Of a stretch of DNA of 64,000 bases, positions 21,505 to 33,333 are shown one piece after another. Positions within the stretch are counted from its first letter, which is position 1; every line of letters begins with the position of its first letter. Made by a program: the position numbers and the translations under genes. Origin of the DNA: Panorpa germanica. Its lineage: Eukaryota > Arthropoda > Insecta > Mecoptera > Panorpidae. The stretch is taken from the NCBI GenBank assembly GCA_963678705.1, contig OY783219.1, forward strand, positions 62,001-126,000. The letters are read 5' to 3'. Under the pieces are notes generated by a model. The model saw only the letters and a program-made list of their open reading frames with translations. It searched no databases and was not told the origin of the DNA.

Positions 21505-24047
21505 CAGAGAAGTGCACAAATACTTTTCAAAAGTATTTAAATAGAAAATACAAATACCTCGTTATTTTTGTATTTCAAATAGAAAATACAAAATAAATTT
21601 CATGTTAGTATTTAAATACAATATTCAAAAGACGTAATTTAAAAATATTTTTGAGAAAATAGAATACTCTTTATTTTTCTAATATAAATGTTATTTTTTT
21701 TGTTGTTACTATTGAGAATTTACATAATATGATATAAATGATACTTAAGTCACGGATTTGAATACCACTATTTGTTCAAACAATGTATCCTTCATTTTTC
21801 GTCGATGAAGTTATATTATCATTTCACCAAACGAAAATAGACGTTCTACTTGGGCAGAACTTGGAAAACAAGTGTTATATTTTTAAAATATTTTCTATGT
21901 ATGGATAATTATTTAAAGAATCTAAATTAGTATTATCTTTAACGTTTCTAGCTCTGTGGTTGTATTAGCATAGTTACTGTCTGTCGAAGATTCTAAGTCT
22001 TCCACAAACATATAGTAATATTCGATTTTTTTCTTATTAGTTGTACCACATACAGTTTTCATGTCTTTTCGTTTCATTATAAAATCAATAATCCCAAAAT
22101 AGTAAACTTAAAAAGTAAACTTCAAATAACAAACCAATTTTAAACATTGAATATAATAATCAGTTTTGCTCTGATAACTGATCGTTATCCTAGTAGTTGA
22201 TGTCGTCACATACTAATAGGATATAATAAGTGATGTTATACTTATTTTTAGTGGTACATCATAACATGATATTGAAACATTATGGGTAGTAATTTCAAAT
22301 TTTGGAATTTCACACATAAACAATTTGGTATTTGCCAACAAAAATGTACCTGCCTCTACCAGATATTTTTCTAAGGGTATTCAGTTTGACATAACAAGTA
22401 ATATTTAAAAACAAACAATTTAAAACTTCAAAATAATATCCAATTATTTTTATTCAATTCGCAATATTATAGAAGTTATAACGATTGAAATAGTCATTTT
22501 TTCACTTAAATAATTCAAAGTTTAAAGACTGTCAAAGCTATAGCAACTGTTGAGTCGACCTGCTGATGTTTTAATATAATGTCTGGTGTGTTCAACATGG
22601 TATGGCCGTTGACGATTAATATAATGTCGTGATACAAAACGAAAAATAAATTATGTTGCTTATAATGTAGTTTTCAATTCATAACGTCGTCAACTACTAA
22701 GGTAACAACTGGAATATTACGCAGTAAAACAAAAGTGAAACTATAAACAGATATATCAATTTTTGAATACTTAATAAAACAGAAACGTCATTAGACGTTA
22801 ACCAATATTTCGATATAGATTTAAAAAATCGACCCCTTAAAAATGAGTTCTCAACCCACTTGTCTTATCTTATGTCTTAAGGTGGAGATAATAGGGAGGA
22901 TATGGAAAGAACATGCTCTATTATTTTCAATTAGAATTATCACGACAATTATGAAAATAATTTATGGGGTTTTAAGTTTGTATTTTTAAAGTAATGTATA
23001 CGGCCCAGTAAACAATTTGGTGAAGTGCCCTATTTGGTGAAGTTCGAGTCACTCGTACAATTCTATTCTAACGCTTTACAAGTAACGCTCTACCTGTCAC
23101 AGATTTTGTGTTAGTTGTTAGAATTTTTTCATAATAATATTCTATCTTTTTCCAATATCATTCATTAAGTATTTCTGTTTCTTTCCCCACATGGATATAT
23201 TTTTTTTAAGTTCACTTTCATCTCATTTATTCCAAAGTGATAGAGAAACGTGATGCGGTTAGACAAGTAAAATATATTTTTCACCGTTACACTTGTATAC
23301 TTGTATAGTATTTTGTTCAGTACAGTATCTTTAAAGTATATGCTATCCTTTTCCAACAAATATTTGTTTAATGGTAATAGACAGACGCTATCTTCCTCAA
23401 TCCCCGAATATAATGTAATAAACGAAGATAGTATCCAGCGATGGTAAAACAGAGGTTTTAAACATAACGCAGACCTGCCGATCGTGGATTTTTGAATCAC
23501 CAAAACAATGTAAAAAACTAATATAACGAGTGTTGTTAAAGATGAATAATATTCATTAAAAAAATCACGATCCGTACTAAAGATTACATCTATTTATTTC
23601 TTCATTAATATTTAATTTTTTCAAATAATTATATTTTGCAGACTCTAAAAAGTAGAATTCCATTAAGTTTTATACCGCTGCCATCCCTGCTAGTGTCAAG
23701 TTTACAACGCCGGTCATAAATCATAAACCGATTTCGCTTTTAATTCAGCAGTGAACCGTCGTTGCAATGTCTGTAGCTCATAAAAGGGGCCTTTCCTATG
23801 AACGACTTAATAGAAAAGGAACACGTTCCAGACAAAAAACTCATGATATGTAATAGAAATTAAGTAGAATTTACTCCAAAATGTTTACTGGGGGATCTCC
23901 ACGGTAAGAAAAATAAAAAAGGATTTTGCATTTTCCAAATAGGAAATAGGTTTGTAAAAGTTTTCAAATGAAATATAAAATTCTATACTTCTAAAAGGTA
24001 TTTAAATACAAAATAGAAAATAGGTATTTGAAAAACGCACATCTTTG
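21505..24047. mobile_element. hAT-like DNA transposon, non-autonomous
   Basis: Ends form an imperfect terminal inverted repeat: CAGAGAAGTGC at the left, GCACATCTTTG at the right (CAAAGATGTGC on the other strand). An exact 8-bp duplication CGAAATAC flanks it (21497-21504 and 24048-24055), as expected of hAT elements. Subterminal sequence at both ends is rich in 'aaatacaaaatagaaaa'. No transposase frame can be read in its 2.5 kb. It lies inside intron 2 of gustatory receptor A. Confidence 0.85.
22170..22745. repeat. Inverted-repeat element inside the hAT element
   Basis: 22175-22290 (plus) and 22560-22745 (minus) are diverged copies of one sequence; a third lies at 58045-58240. Shared words include 'gttatcctagtagttgatg' and its counterparts. 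The arrangement suggests a fold-back or MITE-like unit. Confidence 0.6.
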
Positions 24048-24055
24048 CGAAATAC

Positions 24056-24400
24056 TATGTACTACCATCACTCTACAGCGAAACAGCAAACTTGATTAGA
24101 GACCTAATAAACAAACAATTGTCAGATACGCCATATAAAATCCTCAAAGAAAAACTACTAGAAGAATTAGAGGAGTCGGAAAACAAAAAGTCAAAAAATG
24201 ACGGGATTAGAACTAGGAGACAGATGACCACCACATTGGTAATTGTAAATGCAAGCATTGGCGGAACACCGCGAATCAACAACGCACGCAGAGGAATGAG
24301 AACAGACATGTGCCAACATTGTTGCTCTCAATCTATTGGTATCATCACATATTTAAACTTGACGCCAAAAAAATGCACATTCTATAAACCCAATTTAGGT
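24056..24400 (+). mobile_element. Ty3/gypsy gag remnant
   Basis: Frame from 24092 reads IRDLINKQLSDTPYKILKEKL, like the end of insect gypsy gag proteins (LI...P...YD.LK..LI). In a shifted frame near 24337-24390 a YWYHHIFKLDAKKM segment mimics the WYHxxFGxxAxxC end motif. Broken by at least one frameshift. Lies in intron 2 of receptor A just right of the hAT target duplication. Confidence 0.6.
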
Positions 24401-25190
24401 CCACAAAAAATATTTTTCCTGATTTTTTTAAAATAATGCTTATGAAGTAAAACTACTTTTATATTTAAATTTACTATCACAAATGCAGTCGTTTCTTTAT
24501 TATTGTCTTGTCTTGCTTTATATATTTTGGTCATTTTGGTGGTATTACATAAAATGTGTGGGTATAAAGTAATGAAACTGATTATGTAAAACTTTTTTTT
24601 TAATTAATACATATTTAATTACTTCACTATACATTCCACGTCTATCCATACATTGCTCCATGTGCATTTTACTTGGTTAGAAACTGTGCTGAACTTCTTC
24701 TGTAAGCTCGTTCATGACCGTGTCGTGTCGTTTACAGCTGCAATGAACTGAACTCCAATATTTTTTACTACAGTTTAATTTTTGGGAATAGATAAAAGTC
24801 ACATGGTCAGCTCATACGAATAAGGCGGATGTTCTGACACTGGTATGTTATACTTTGCTAGAAAAGTCTTCGATTGTGAGAATTTTCGGCAAAACTTTCG
24901 CACTTCTTGCATGTTAAAATTCTTATGTATTATAAAATCTTTGCCTTACCCATTCTTTGCCAATTTTTACAGTTTCAACAATCGTATTAACAGACGAATC
25001 GACGATCAGATCTGATAATCAAAAATATGAAAATATGATCACATACAAAAATACGAACAAATGAAATACAAAAAATCAGAAAGAATTACAAAAGCAACGG
25101 AAAAGAAAAATAAAACAGCTTTGCAGATAGATTTGGTTGAAAGAATGGAAGTTGTGCACTGGAAAAATTGTAGAAAAATATCTAATTAAC
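24401..25190. other. Intron 2 sequence, unassigned
   Basis: AT-rich. The right end (about 25020-25200) has coding-like composition and may be a decayed upstream part of the Jockey fragment that follows. Confidence 0.3.
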
Positions 25191-25495
25191 TTGAATGCTA
25201 CATGTATTGGGTCCTCGGCTGGAAGTCGCAGCTATCCACCTATAACAAACTACTTTTGTACAACCCAATACTAAAACCCATATGGACATATGGCATGGAG
25301 CCTATCACTTCCAACATAGAAATACTTCAACCTTTCCAAAATAAACTGCTTAAGCAAATCGCTAACCTTCCAGGATATGTTCCAAGTACACCTTGCATAA
25401 AGGACGAAATTAAAATCATCAGCAAGAAATATCTGCAAAGATTGCGAAACATCCAAATGAATCAACTGTACAAATCTACCACCACAAACCAATAA
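25191..25495 (+). mobile_element. Jockey LINE C-terminal fragment
   Basis: The frame reads MYWVLGWKSQLSTYNKLLLY, ILKPIWTYGMEP, NIEILQPFQNKLLKQI and VPSTPCIKDEIK. This is the standard region after the RT core of Jockey elements (YW.LGRKS.L....KL.LY, LKP.W.YG, FQ.K.LR.I). Truncated at both ends. Confidence 0.8.
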
Positions 25496-25869
25496 GACGG
25501 CTGAAACGCAAAAATCCAATGGACTTATCAACAACAGCATAGAAGTTATTTGCTTAGTTGCATAAAACTCATATTAATATACTAGGTTAAGCTAAACAGT
25601 ACGTCATCGGTGGATTGCAGGCTCACGTGTCATTTATATGTACAAACAAAATTTGATGAATATATCTCGAAACAGATTGTAAATTATGAATTAAATTAAA
25701 AAAAACTTGATTGGTACACCTACAAAGTTGTAGGCGAAAACGATCGGTTCTATCACAGCCTCTTATATTTAAACGATGCCAAAAATGCAATAGCTTTCGC
25801 GGAATATCTAAGTCCCAATGAAAGACTCTTTAGACTACAAAGAATATCAAACACATCAATTTTATTCTT

Positions 25870-26165
25870 CTTTAAGAAATTAATTAGGAACGAAATTCAT
25901 ACAGTAATCAATAGTTTGGCACGGCGTAAAGCTCTCGGCTAAGACCAAATTACTGCTGAAATATTCAAAAAATTGTCTGAAGAAGGTTTCACCTTGTAAC
26001 GGAATTATATAATGCCATTCTACAAAGAAGTTTCATCCCACTACGATGGAAAGTGGCGCAAATAATAATAATTATTAAACTAGGTGAAAGTGTTGAAGTA
26101 GTAAAGTCTTTTCTCCCAATCAGTTTGCTACTAATCCCATCTAAACTAATATAAGAACAGTCGAA
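25870..26165 (+). mobile_element. Jockey LINE reverse transcriptase N-part fragment
   Basis: Broken frames read EIHTVINSLARRKALG then DQITAEIFKKLSEEG, the N-terminal RT block (KK.PG.D.IT), and later a SFLPISLLLIPSKL-like segment. It lies downstream of the C-terminal fragment at 25191-25495, so the two are separate insertions or a rearranged copy. Confidence 0.65.
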
Positions 26166-26962
26166 TAATCTAATTATTTATCCAAAATAGTATTTTATAA
26201 TTTTAATAATCCAAAGAAGATCTCAGAAAATATATTTTACATAAAAGAATTTTTTTTTTATTAATTTATTCTTTAATACACGTAATTTTTCCTTTTAAAT
26301 AGATTAAGCACTATATTAGATTACCATCAGGTAAATAATAAAGTATCATTATTAAATTGTATTATTAAAAGATCAGGTAAAAAGATAAAATACTATTTAC
26401 TAATTGTTGTTCCAGTTTTGATCTAGGTGTAAATTTATACGGCACTATGTGGCCAGTTTTCTTTATATTTCGGAAGAATGGAATTCGGCACAGTAATACA
26501 TTGTAAAAATATCTTCTTATTTGGCAAACGATTTCGCATTACTGGATTATTTAGTAAAAGAAATAATTCAGTACAATTAGCCGAGGCACACACTGATACC
26601 AAAAAATAATTTATTGTCATGGATCTTTTTATTAGTCTTGTACATTTCAATGTTCTAAAGAAGTAGATGAAAAGTTCGAAAGAATATTTGTCATGCATAT
26701 TTTTTTACAAAGTGAAAAAGAAGCACATTCTTGACTTTTCGTATTATCGTAATTTCTGTTAGTTTCAAAACAAAAAACTTTTATAACAAAAAAACGATAA
26801 GAACTTTTACTACAAAATAGGTTCAATATATTTTAACTCAAATACAATGTAACTTAATTTTTTTGTGTGAAAATATTGAACAATTGGAACATTGAAATAT
26901 TGAGCTTTAAAATTTGTTCAGAAAATGTACCTGTCTAATTATTTTATTTTCTATTCTTTCAG

Positions 26963-27025
26963 ACTGTATCTGCTATTGCCTACAATATACTGATCTTACT
27001 TCAGTTCGAACAAAATATGAAATAG
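26963..27025 (+). CDS. Gustatory receptor A, exon 3 (span 7)
   Basis: After polypyrimidine acceptor 'ttttctattctttcag' (AG at 26961-26962), 20 codons and TAG: TVSAIAYNILILLQFEQNMK. It matches the diagnostic C-terminus of insect Grs, a short hydrophobic span ending TY-x-x-x-L-x-QF; here AYNILILLQF. Phase 0, consistent with the exon 2 donor at 21124. The 5.8-kb intron between them is swollen by transposons. Confidence 0.8.
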   Translation, partial: TVSAIAYNILILLQFEQNMK

Positions 27026-27766
27026 GCGGATCTTCACAAGTGATTCTACAATAGATTAAAAGAATCTCTTTGACAAATATTAAAAGTTTTCACTAAGAAC
27101 TTTTCTTGTGTTCTCGCTTTTATAACTTCTTTACACTTATTTCACAATTAATTTGTTAAGTAGCAAACTAAAATTATAATAACTTAGAAACCAGAATAAC
27201 TTTTTATCAATATAAGGTTACTTATTCAAATTACATCAAGTTCATAATCATATACCCTAATGGTTGTTTTCTTTTATTTATCCAGATCTGTATTTTTTGG
27301 ATCTTCCCTTCTTTGATTTTGTCTTCTTTCACTCTTACTTTCTTCTTCTATCCATCAGCTCACTTGCGTTTTTCAATTTTTGTTACTTTACTTTTCCATC
27401 TTTTTCGTGCAATCATATACTCCGACCTCTGTCTCTGCTCTTTCTTTCTTTGTTCTATATCCTCCATATTTATGGCTGGATTAACCAATATACGATTGAT
27501 AAGCACTTATGACTAAATACAATTGATTTTCGTGAAATCCAAATGTCACTATATAAAATTGATTCTATTGAGTCTGACGAAGCAATTGTGCCTACATACA
27601 AGTGAATTTCCTGCTGCAGATTTCAAAACTCAAATGGTTAATCAAGCTCTGTAGATGGCATTGACTCTGCGTGGTATGTACAGAAATTTAAAAAAATAGG
27701 GAGGGAGTTCGAATTTTACATTTTGTCCATAATCCGGTGAAGGCTTAATCCAAGGCTGATCATATC
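27026..27766. other. Downstream of gustatory receptor A, unassigned
   Basis: Contains the 3' UTR of the receptor, then a pyrimidine-rich stretch (27260-27480) that may be the minus strand of a charged LINE linker, but no motif is clear. Confidence 0.3.
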
Positions 27767-28575
27767 TGGTTAAGAACGCATGCACAACCTATATTTTTAT
27801 ATAGATATTTCACGTTCTTTAATATATTTTATTTAGAATCTAATTTTGTATATTTTTAGTTCTTATGTTCTGTAATAATTCTATTGTTTAATTAAATATT
27901 TTATCTTTCTTTGTTATTGAATTAACTAACAAAGTTATTGTCATTGTCACTCTGGCATTGTATATTCGATCGTACCAGCCCGTACCAAGGACACACAGCT
28001 GGCCTGCCAAATGCATTTTTGTACTTGTGTACTGTTAAATCACTATTAAAATATTGATTATTAACTCAAACGTCATACAGTAAACATCACTAAATATCTT
28101 AAAATTATTAACTATCATCTAGAACAGTAAACATCTAAATTATCAACTCCAACCTTCAACAGTTTAATAATTATAATAAAATTTTAATAGTGAATTGTAT
28201 CACAGTAACATTGATATATATAATTATTCATTTAAGTTTTAACGTATTGTAACTCAGTAGTGCACTTCGTTATAAATGTTTTTTGCAAAATTCTTGCATT
28301 TCGCTGCCTTTTCTTACAAACGTTGGCTTGTGTAGTCATTTGATCCTTCGACACGGATCAACCATTTGGTCAGCTTCGAGCCGGATGTACACCATTAAAC
28401 CATCTTCAAGAGCGGATTTACACCATTAAACCATCTTCAAGAGTGGATTCACAACAATTGATCATCTTGAAGAACGGATATCCAGCAATTGAGCATCTTC
28501 AAAGAAGATTCACACCGCATTGGTCATCTTTGAAAAGGATTCATCAAGCAAGGTGAACAATCAAGAAAAATCTCA
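27767..28575 (+). repeat. BEL 5' LTR (right border uncertain)
   Basis: 27767-28235 is identical over 469 bp to 32708-33176. After that the two copies stay alignable to 'tttcgctgc' (about 28304) but with many differences. A primer-site-like 'ttttggcgccaagtac' (28576-28591) suggests the LTR or its U5 runs to about 28575. A degenerate ~32-bp tandem repeat ('accattaaaccatcttcaag' twice, then variants) occupies about 28380-28540. Confidence 0.75.
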
Positions 28576-28969
28576 CTTTTGGCGCCAAGTACAACAGCAC
28601 ACACGAGTCAATCGCAGCAGCATCTGGATTCAGTCTTGAAACGAGAGCTACTACACGACAGTGGTGTCAAGGTAATCCTAAAACATTTATATAATTCCCA
28701 TCCTATCCTTTTATTACCTCTATTTTGGGTTTTTTGCATTTACATCTTATATTTTTACAAAATTTTACATTTACTACTGTTTCAATCGTTATTTCATTTT
28801 ACCAAGGTGTTTAGACATCAATGATTCACTTCCATCATAAGTTCGTATCATTGTTGTATTATATTTTTTAATCAATCATTCAACGATATTTAGTTTTCTG
28901 TTTGTAGTTAATAAATCCTTGCCACCTTAGTCAAGTCATTTAGCGTTACCAAGCTAATGACCATCTATA

Positions 28970-29590
28970 GGGCTCGTATTAGTGTCATTAAGCACACACA
29001 CACACACATATACATTAATTGCATTGGTTGCGAATATTAGATTCCACAAGTATAGCCTCTTATATTACGTCATTTAAAGTCCTCTCATAGGAATACGACA
29101 CTTAGAGCACATACGCCAATCGCATTATTTAGCGAATATTATTATTCCATCTTAAGCGTTTGAATACATTTGTTCAAATCAAAATACTCATCTGTGTATT
29201 TTGCACAGAAATCTTTTTACGTGCTACGTAATAGATCACCGTTTATATTATTGCATCCACAATAATATATCTTTTTCAATCATTTTTTAAATGTTATATT
29301 TGTGTCATTCAGTACACATACATTAATTGCATTGGTTGCGAACATTCGATTCCATAAGTATAGTCTCACATAGGTCATCTAACGTCCTCTCAATGGACTA
29401 AGACATTTAGAGTACATACGCCAATCGCATTTACATAGCGAATATTATTATTCCATTTTTTAGCGTTTGAATTCTTTTTTCAAACCAAAATTACCGTCTG
29501 TGTATTTTGCACAGAAGTCTTTTACGTATTGTACGTAATAGAGTACCATTCATATTATTTGCATCAGCAATAATACACTATTACAATTAG
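28970..29590 (+). repeat. ~310-bp tandem duplication in the BEL leader
   Basis: Copy one (about 28970-29285) and copy two (about 29295-29590) share blocks such as 'cattaattgcattggttgcg', 'acatacgccaatcgcatt' and 'ctgtgtattttgcacagaa'. The first has a CA microsatellite (28992-29007). They are diverged by several percent and indels. Confidence 0.8.
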
Positions 29591-29642
29591 TTTTAAATAT
29601 CATATTTAAAATATCAATAGAGATTTTAAAGTCACATTCACA

Positions 29643-32600
29643 ATGTCTTTAAAAATCTTAAATACAAAAATACATTGTATTAAATCATCATTAAATCGAT
29701 GCAGTAAAGCCATCGAAAATGTTGATATAAAAGATCCATCCACTTACGATGTGGAAAACATAAAGTTTCTTCATAAACAATGGGAACCACTAATGGCTTC
29801 TATTAATAAAACTCACTCTCAAATGAGAGAATTAACAGAAGATGAGAGTGAATTAGACCTCATTGATGAAGAAAATACTGATTTTTGGATGCAATACGTT
29901 AAAATAGGCGCCAAAATCATTAAAATTATCTCAGCGTCTAAATCAATTGAAGCATCAAGCACTTCAATTCCTAAAGCTGCCACTTCCAGCACACTCACAG
30001 CGCAAGTCAAACGGACAAGTCAAGTTATGTTATCAACCGCTTTGGTGAACATTCCTGACAAGAAAGGTAAAACAATTACTGCACGCGCGCTTCTGGATAA
30101 CGGTAGTCCATCAAGTTTTATTACCAAGAGTTTATTACAAAAATTAAACATTCATACTACAAATTCGGATGTAGTTGCTACCGGAATTGATAACTCCGAA
30201 GCTAAAACTCATAATCAAGCAAAAATCACTTTGCATTCATCTACTAACAATTACAAAACCTTTGTAAATTGTCTGCTTACAGACACAATAACCGACAAAA
30301 GTCCACACATCACATTGGATATTGTCAATCTATCAATACCGCATACAATAAAACTAGCAGATCCTAGTTTTAACGAACCACAATCTGTGGATTTATTGTT
30401 AGGAGCTGATATTTTTTGGAAACTATTACGCGTAGGCAAATCAACACTATCCAATGATCGATTGCAGTTGCAAAACACTTCACTGGGTTGGATAGTAACT
30501 AAATACAAAGCTGTTACCAACAATAATCATGCGCATCATTATCACACATCCTTGCAAACTCAAATTCCCAAGCTTTGTGAAAGCGAGTATGTAAAGGAAT
30601 GTAGCACTTTAATTACAAAAGAACAAACTCAAATTCCCAAGGTTTGTGAAAGCGAGTCTGTTAAAAAATGTAGAACTTTAACTTCAGAAGAACAAGCATG
30701 CCATGATCATTGTAACAAAACTACTAATCGCAACTCAGATGGTAGATTAGTAATTTCATTACCATTAAAATTGCCCACATCAGCTTTAGGGGATACCAAA
30801 ACCACAGCTACCAAACAATTTCTTTCATTAGAAAGAAAATTTGATAGAAACAAACAACATAAATCTATGTATTCTGCATTCACTCATGAATATATACGAT
30901 TAGGTCATATGACTACTAACACTACTCAAAATTCATCCGAACCTACATATATTTTACCGCATCACGGTATAGGAGATTCCAAAACAGCAATTACTAAACC
31001 CTTTCTTTTACCACAAAGAAAGCGTGTTACTAGTAAACATCATAAATCATTCATATTGTCAAACTACTCCATAGCCAAGTCAAATTTTATATTTGACAAA
31101 TTTTCAAATTTTAAATCGATCAATAGCGTCACCACATACTATTTATGGTTCATTCCCAATTCTAGAAACAAGACAAACGGTATCTTCACGGTCAAGGAAT
31201 TGCAAAATTCAATTCAAGTACTTATGAAATTAACCAAAGCAAATGTTTTATCATTAATAGCTAGAACCTTGGATCCACTCGCATTACTATTGCCTTGTGA
31301 CATACCATGCAAATTAATGATACAACAACTATGGTTAATTAACTTACATACAAGGTCTAAATTATTATTTTCAAATTCACATCCATATGCCGCAAACACC
31401 ACCCTTAATGATTCATATGTTGATAAGCTACTGACTGGATCAAATGATCTATCAGAATTCAAGCTACGCTGTATTAAAACAATAGAAACATTAAGTAGTG
31501 CAGGATCTTATTTACGAAAATGGATGTCGAATGATCCCATTATTTTATTCGATTTAGACAACACTATTCAAGACCAACTCTTTTATATAGATCACGGAGA
31601 CTTAGAGCCTTTCAAAATTTTAATTGTCAAATGGTGCTCAAAAACAGACTGTTTCAAATACAGCATCGCCATTTTTGATCCACCTGTAAAATTAACAATA
31701 AGAAATGTTCTATCTTTCATTGCCAAAATCTTTGATCCACATGGATTATTATCACCCTGCGTCAAACCGTTTATGCTATTGAGACAACAATTAAGGCTAA
31801 CAAATCTACACTGGAATGTTGAAATTCCAGAATATTCAGTAAAAATATGGACTCCTTTAATAAAGCAATTACCGACCTTAAACAATGCATCCATACCACA
31901 AAAATCATTAATCAAGAATTCCAAAACATTTGAAATTCATGGTTTTTGTGATGCGTTAGAAAATGCATATGATTCTTGTATTTATTTTAAATATATCAAC
32001 CGCAATATTATAATTAACAAACTCTTCTATATCGACCCAGGAGGTATAGAATATTTCATATTAATCGTTATTCAATATTTCAATTTAATCGTTAAATGGC
32101 ACTCTGAACCTAACTGTTTTAAATACAGTATTTTACATTTTTATCCCCTTGCCAAACTAACGAAATTAAATTATCATAACAACTTCAAAGACACTTGTAC
32201 ACTGCAAACTCAAATTGAGGCAATCCTCAATTTCCATCCCTTTTTTCCCGCTTCCAATAATCCCAATGACCTTATTCCCTTCACACCTGGACACCTCTTA
32301 TTAGGACGGCAGATCACAAGAATCGCTCCTGAAGAGGACGCTCCAACTAAATTAAGCCGAACGCAGCGCTACTCGCAATTTCAAGACTTTATTCAAAGTT
32401 GTTGAAAACGATGGTCAAGCGACTACCTAGGACGCTGTAATCAGCTCGTGAAATGGAAAATGTCAAAGGATGCTGTACCGCAGCAAGGAGCTTTTGTCTT
32501 AATCAAGAAGCCAAATCTTCCTCCATCGCAATGGATGTTGGATAGCCAAGTGAAATTAAGTGCTAATGAAGTTTCAGCGACTCGAGCAGCCACTATCAAG

Positions 32601-32714
32601 ACAGCTAAGGGAAAAACAAAGCGTCTAGGGCAATGTCTCGTTCCGCTACTTACAGAACATCAGTTGAAAACCAAGATGACTCTTCCAATTTTCAACGCGC
32701 GGGAGTATGGTTAA
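29643..32714 (+). pseudogene. BEL/Pao polyprotein, internally deleted
   Basis: One frame of 920 codons, then a TGA (32403-32405), then the same frame to 32714. Residues 1-110: coiled, charged gag-like start. About 120-290: Pao retropepsin (DUF1758) with the active-site ALLDNGSPSSFI and a later LLGADIFW block. From about 520: scattered Pao pol pieces, including two versions of a LARTLDPLALLLPC / AKIFDPHGLLSPC segment and two of an LFYIDHGDLE / LFYIDPGGIE segment. About 870-920: DUF5641-like FTPGHLLLGRQI. After the stop: LIKKPNLPPSQWML. RT catalytic residues and the integrase triad are absent. It is unusual that the frame stays open through so many rearrangements. Confidence 0.85.
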
Positions 32715-33320
32715 GAACGCATGCACAACCTATATTTTTATATAGATATTTCACGTTCTTTAATATATTTTATTTAGAATCTAATTTTGTATATTTTTAG
32801 TTCTTATGTTCTGTAATAATTCTATTGTTTAATTAAATATTTTATCTTTCTTTGTTATTGAATTAACTAACAAAGTTATTGTCATTGTCACTCTGGCATT
32901 GTATATTCGATCGTACCAGCCCGTACCAAGGACACACAGCTGGCCTGCCAAATGCATTTTTGTACTTGTGTACTGTTAAATCACTATTAAAATATTGATT
33001 ATTAACTCAAACGTCATACAGTAAACATCACTAAATATCTTAAAATTATTAACTATCATCTAGAACAGTAAACATCTAAATTATCAACTCCAACCTTCAA
33101 CAGTTTAATAATTATAATAAAATTTTAATAGTGAATTGTATCACAGTAACATTGATATATATAATTATTCATTTAATTTTCAATTATTGTAATTCGTCAA
33201 GTGTATTTGTATAATAAATGTTTTATGTAAAATACTAGTGTTTCGCTGCTATTTGATTTAAAGCAAAAAATAAAAAATTGTTATTAATTTTTTAATAACA
33301 AAAAGGTTCTTCGAGAAGTT
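32708..33320 (+). repeat. BEL right LTR copy (chimeric-looking)
   Basis: Identical to the left LTR for 469 bp, then abruptly diverged. It too is followed by a primer-site-like 'ttttggcgcaatctatcg' (33316-33333). That is unexpected for a 3' LTR and suggests the sequence to the right may be the leader of a second, related element. Confidence 0.7.
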
Positions 33321-33333
33321 TTGGCGCAATCTA

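Larger units (their letters stand above)
27767..33320 (+). mobile_element. BEL/Pao LTR retrotransposon, degenerate
   Basis: Two direct LTRs (from 27767 and 32708, both starting TGGTTAAGAACGC) enclose a leader with internal duplications and one long frame with BEL/Pao gag-, protease- and C-terminal signatures. Reverse transcriptase core, RNase H and integrase are missing or unrecognisable. No target duplication is found, because the right boundary is unclear. A purine tract 'gcgggagta' precedes the right LTR. Confidence 0.85.

Noticed and set aside
29643..32405. Host gene of 920 codons
   Set aside because: Lies between BEL LTRs and contains Pao protease and DUF5641-like blocks.
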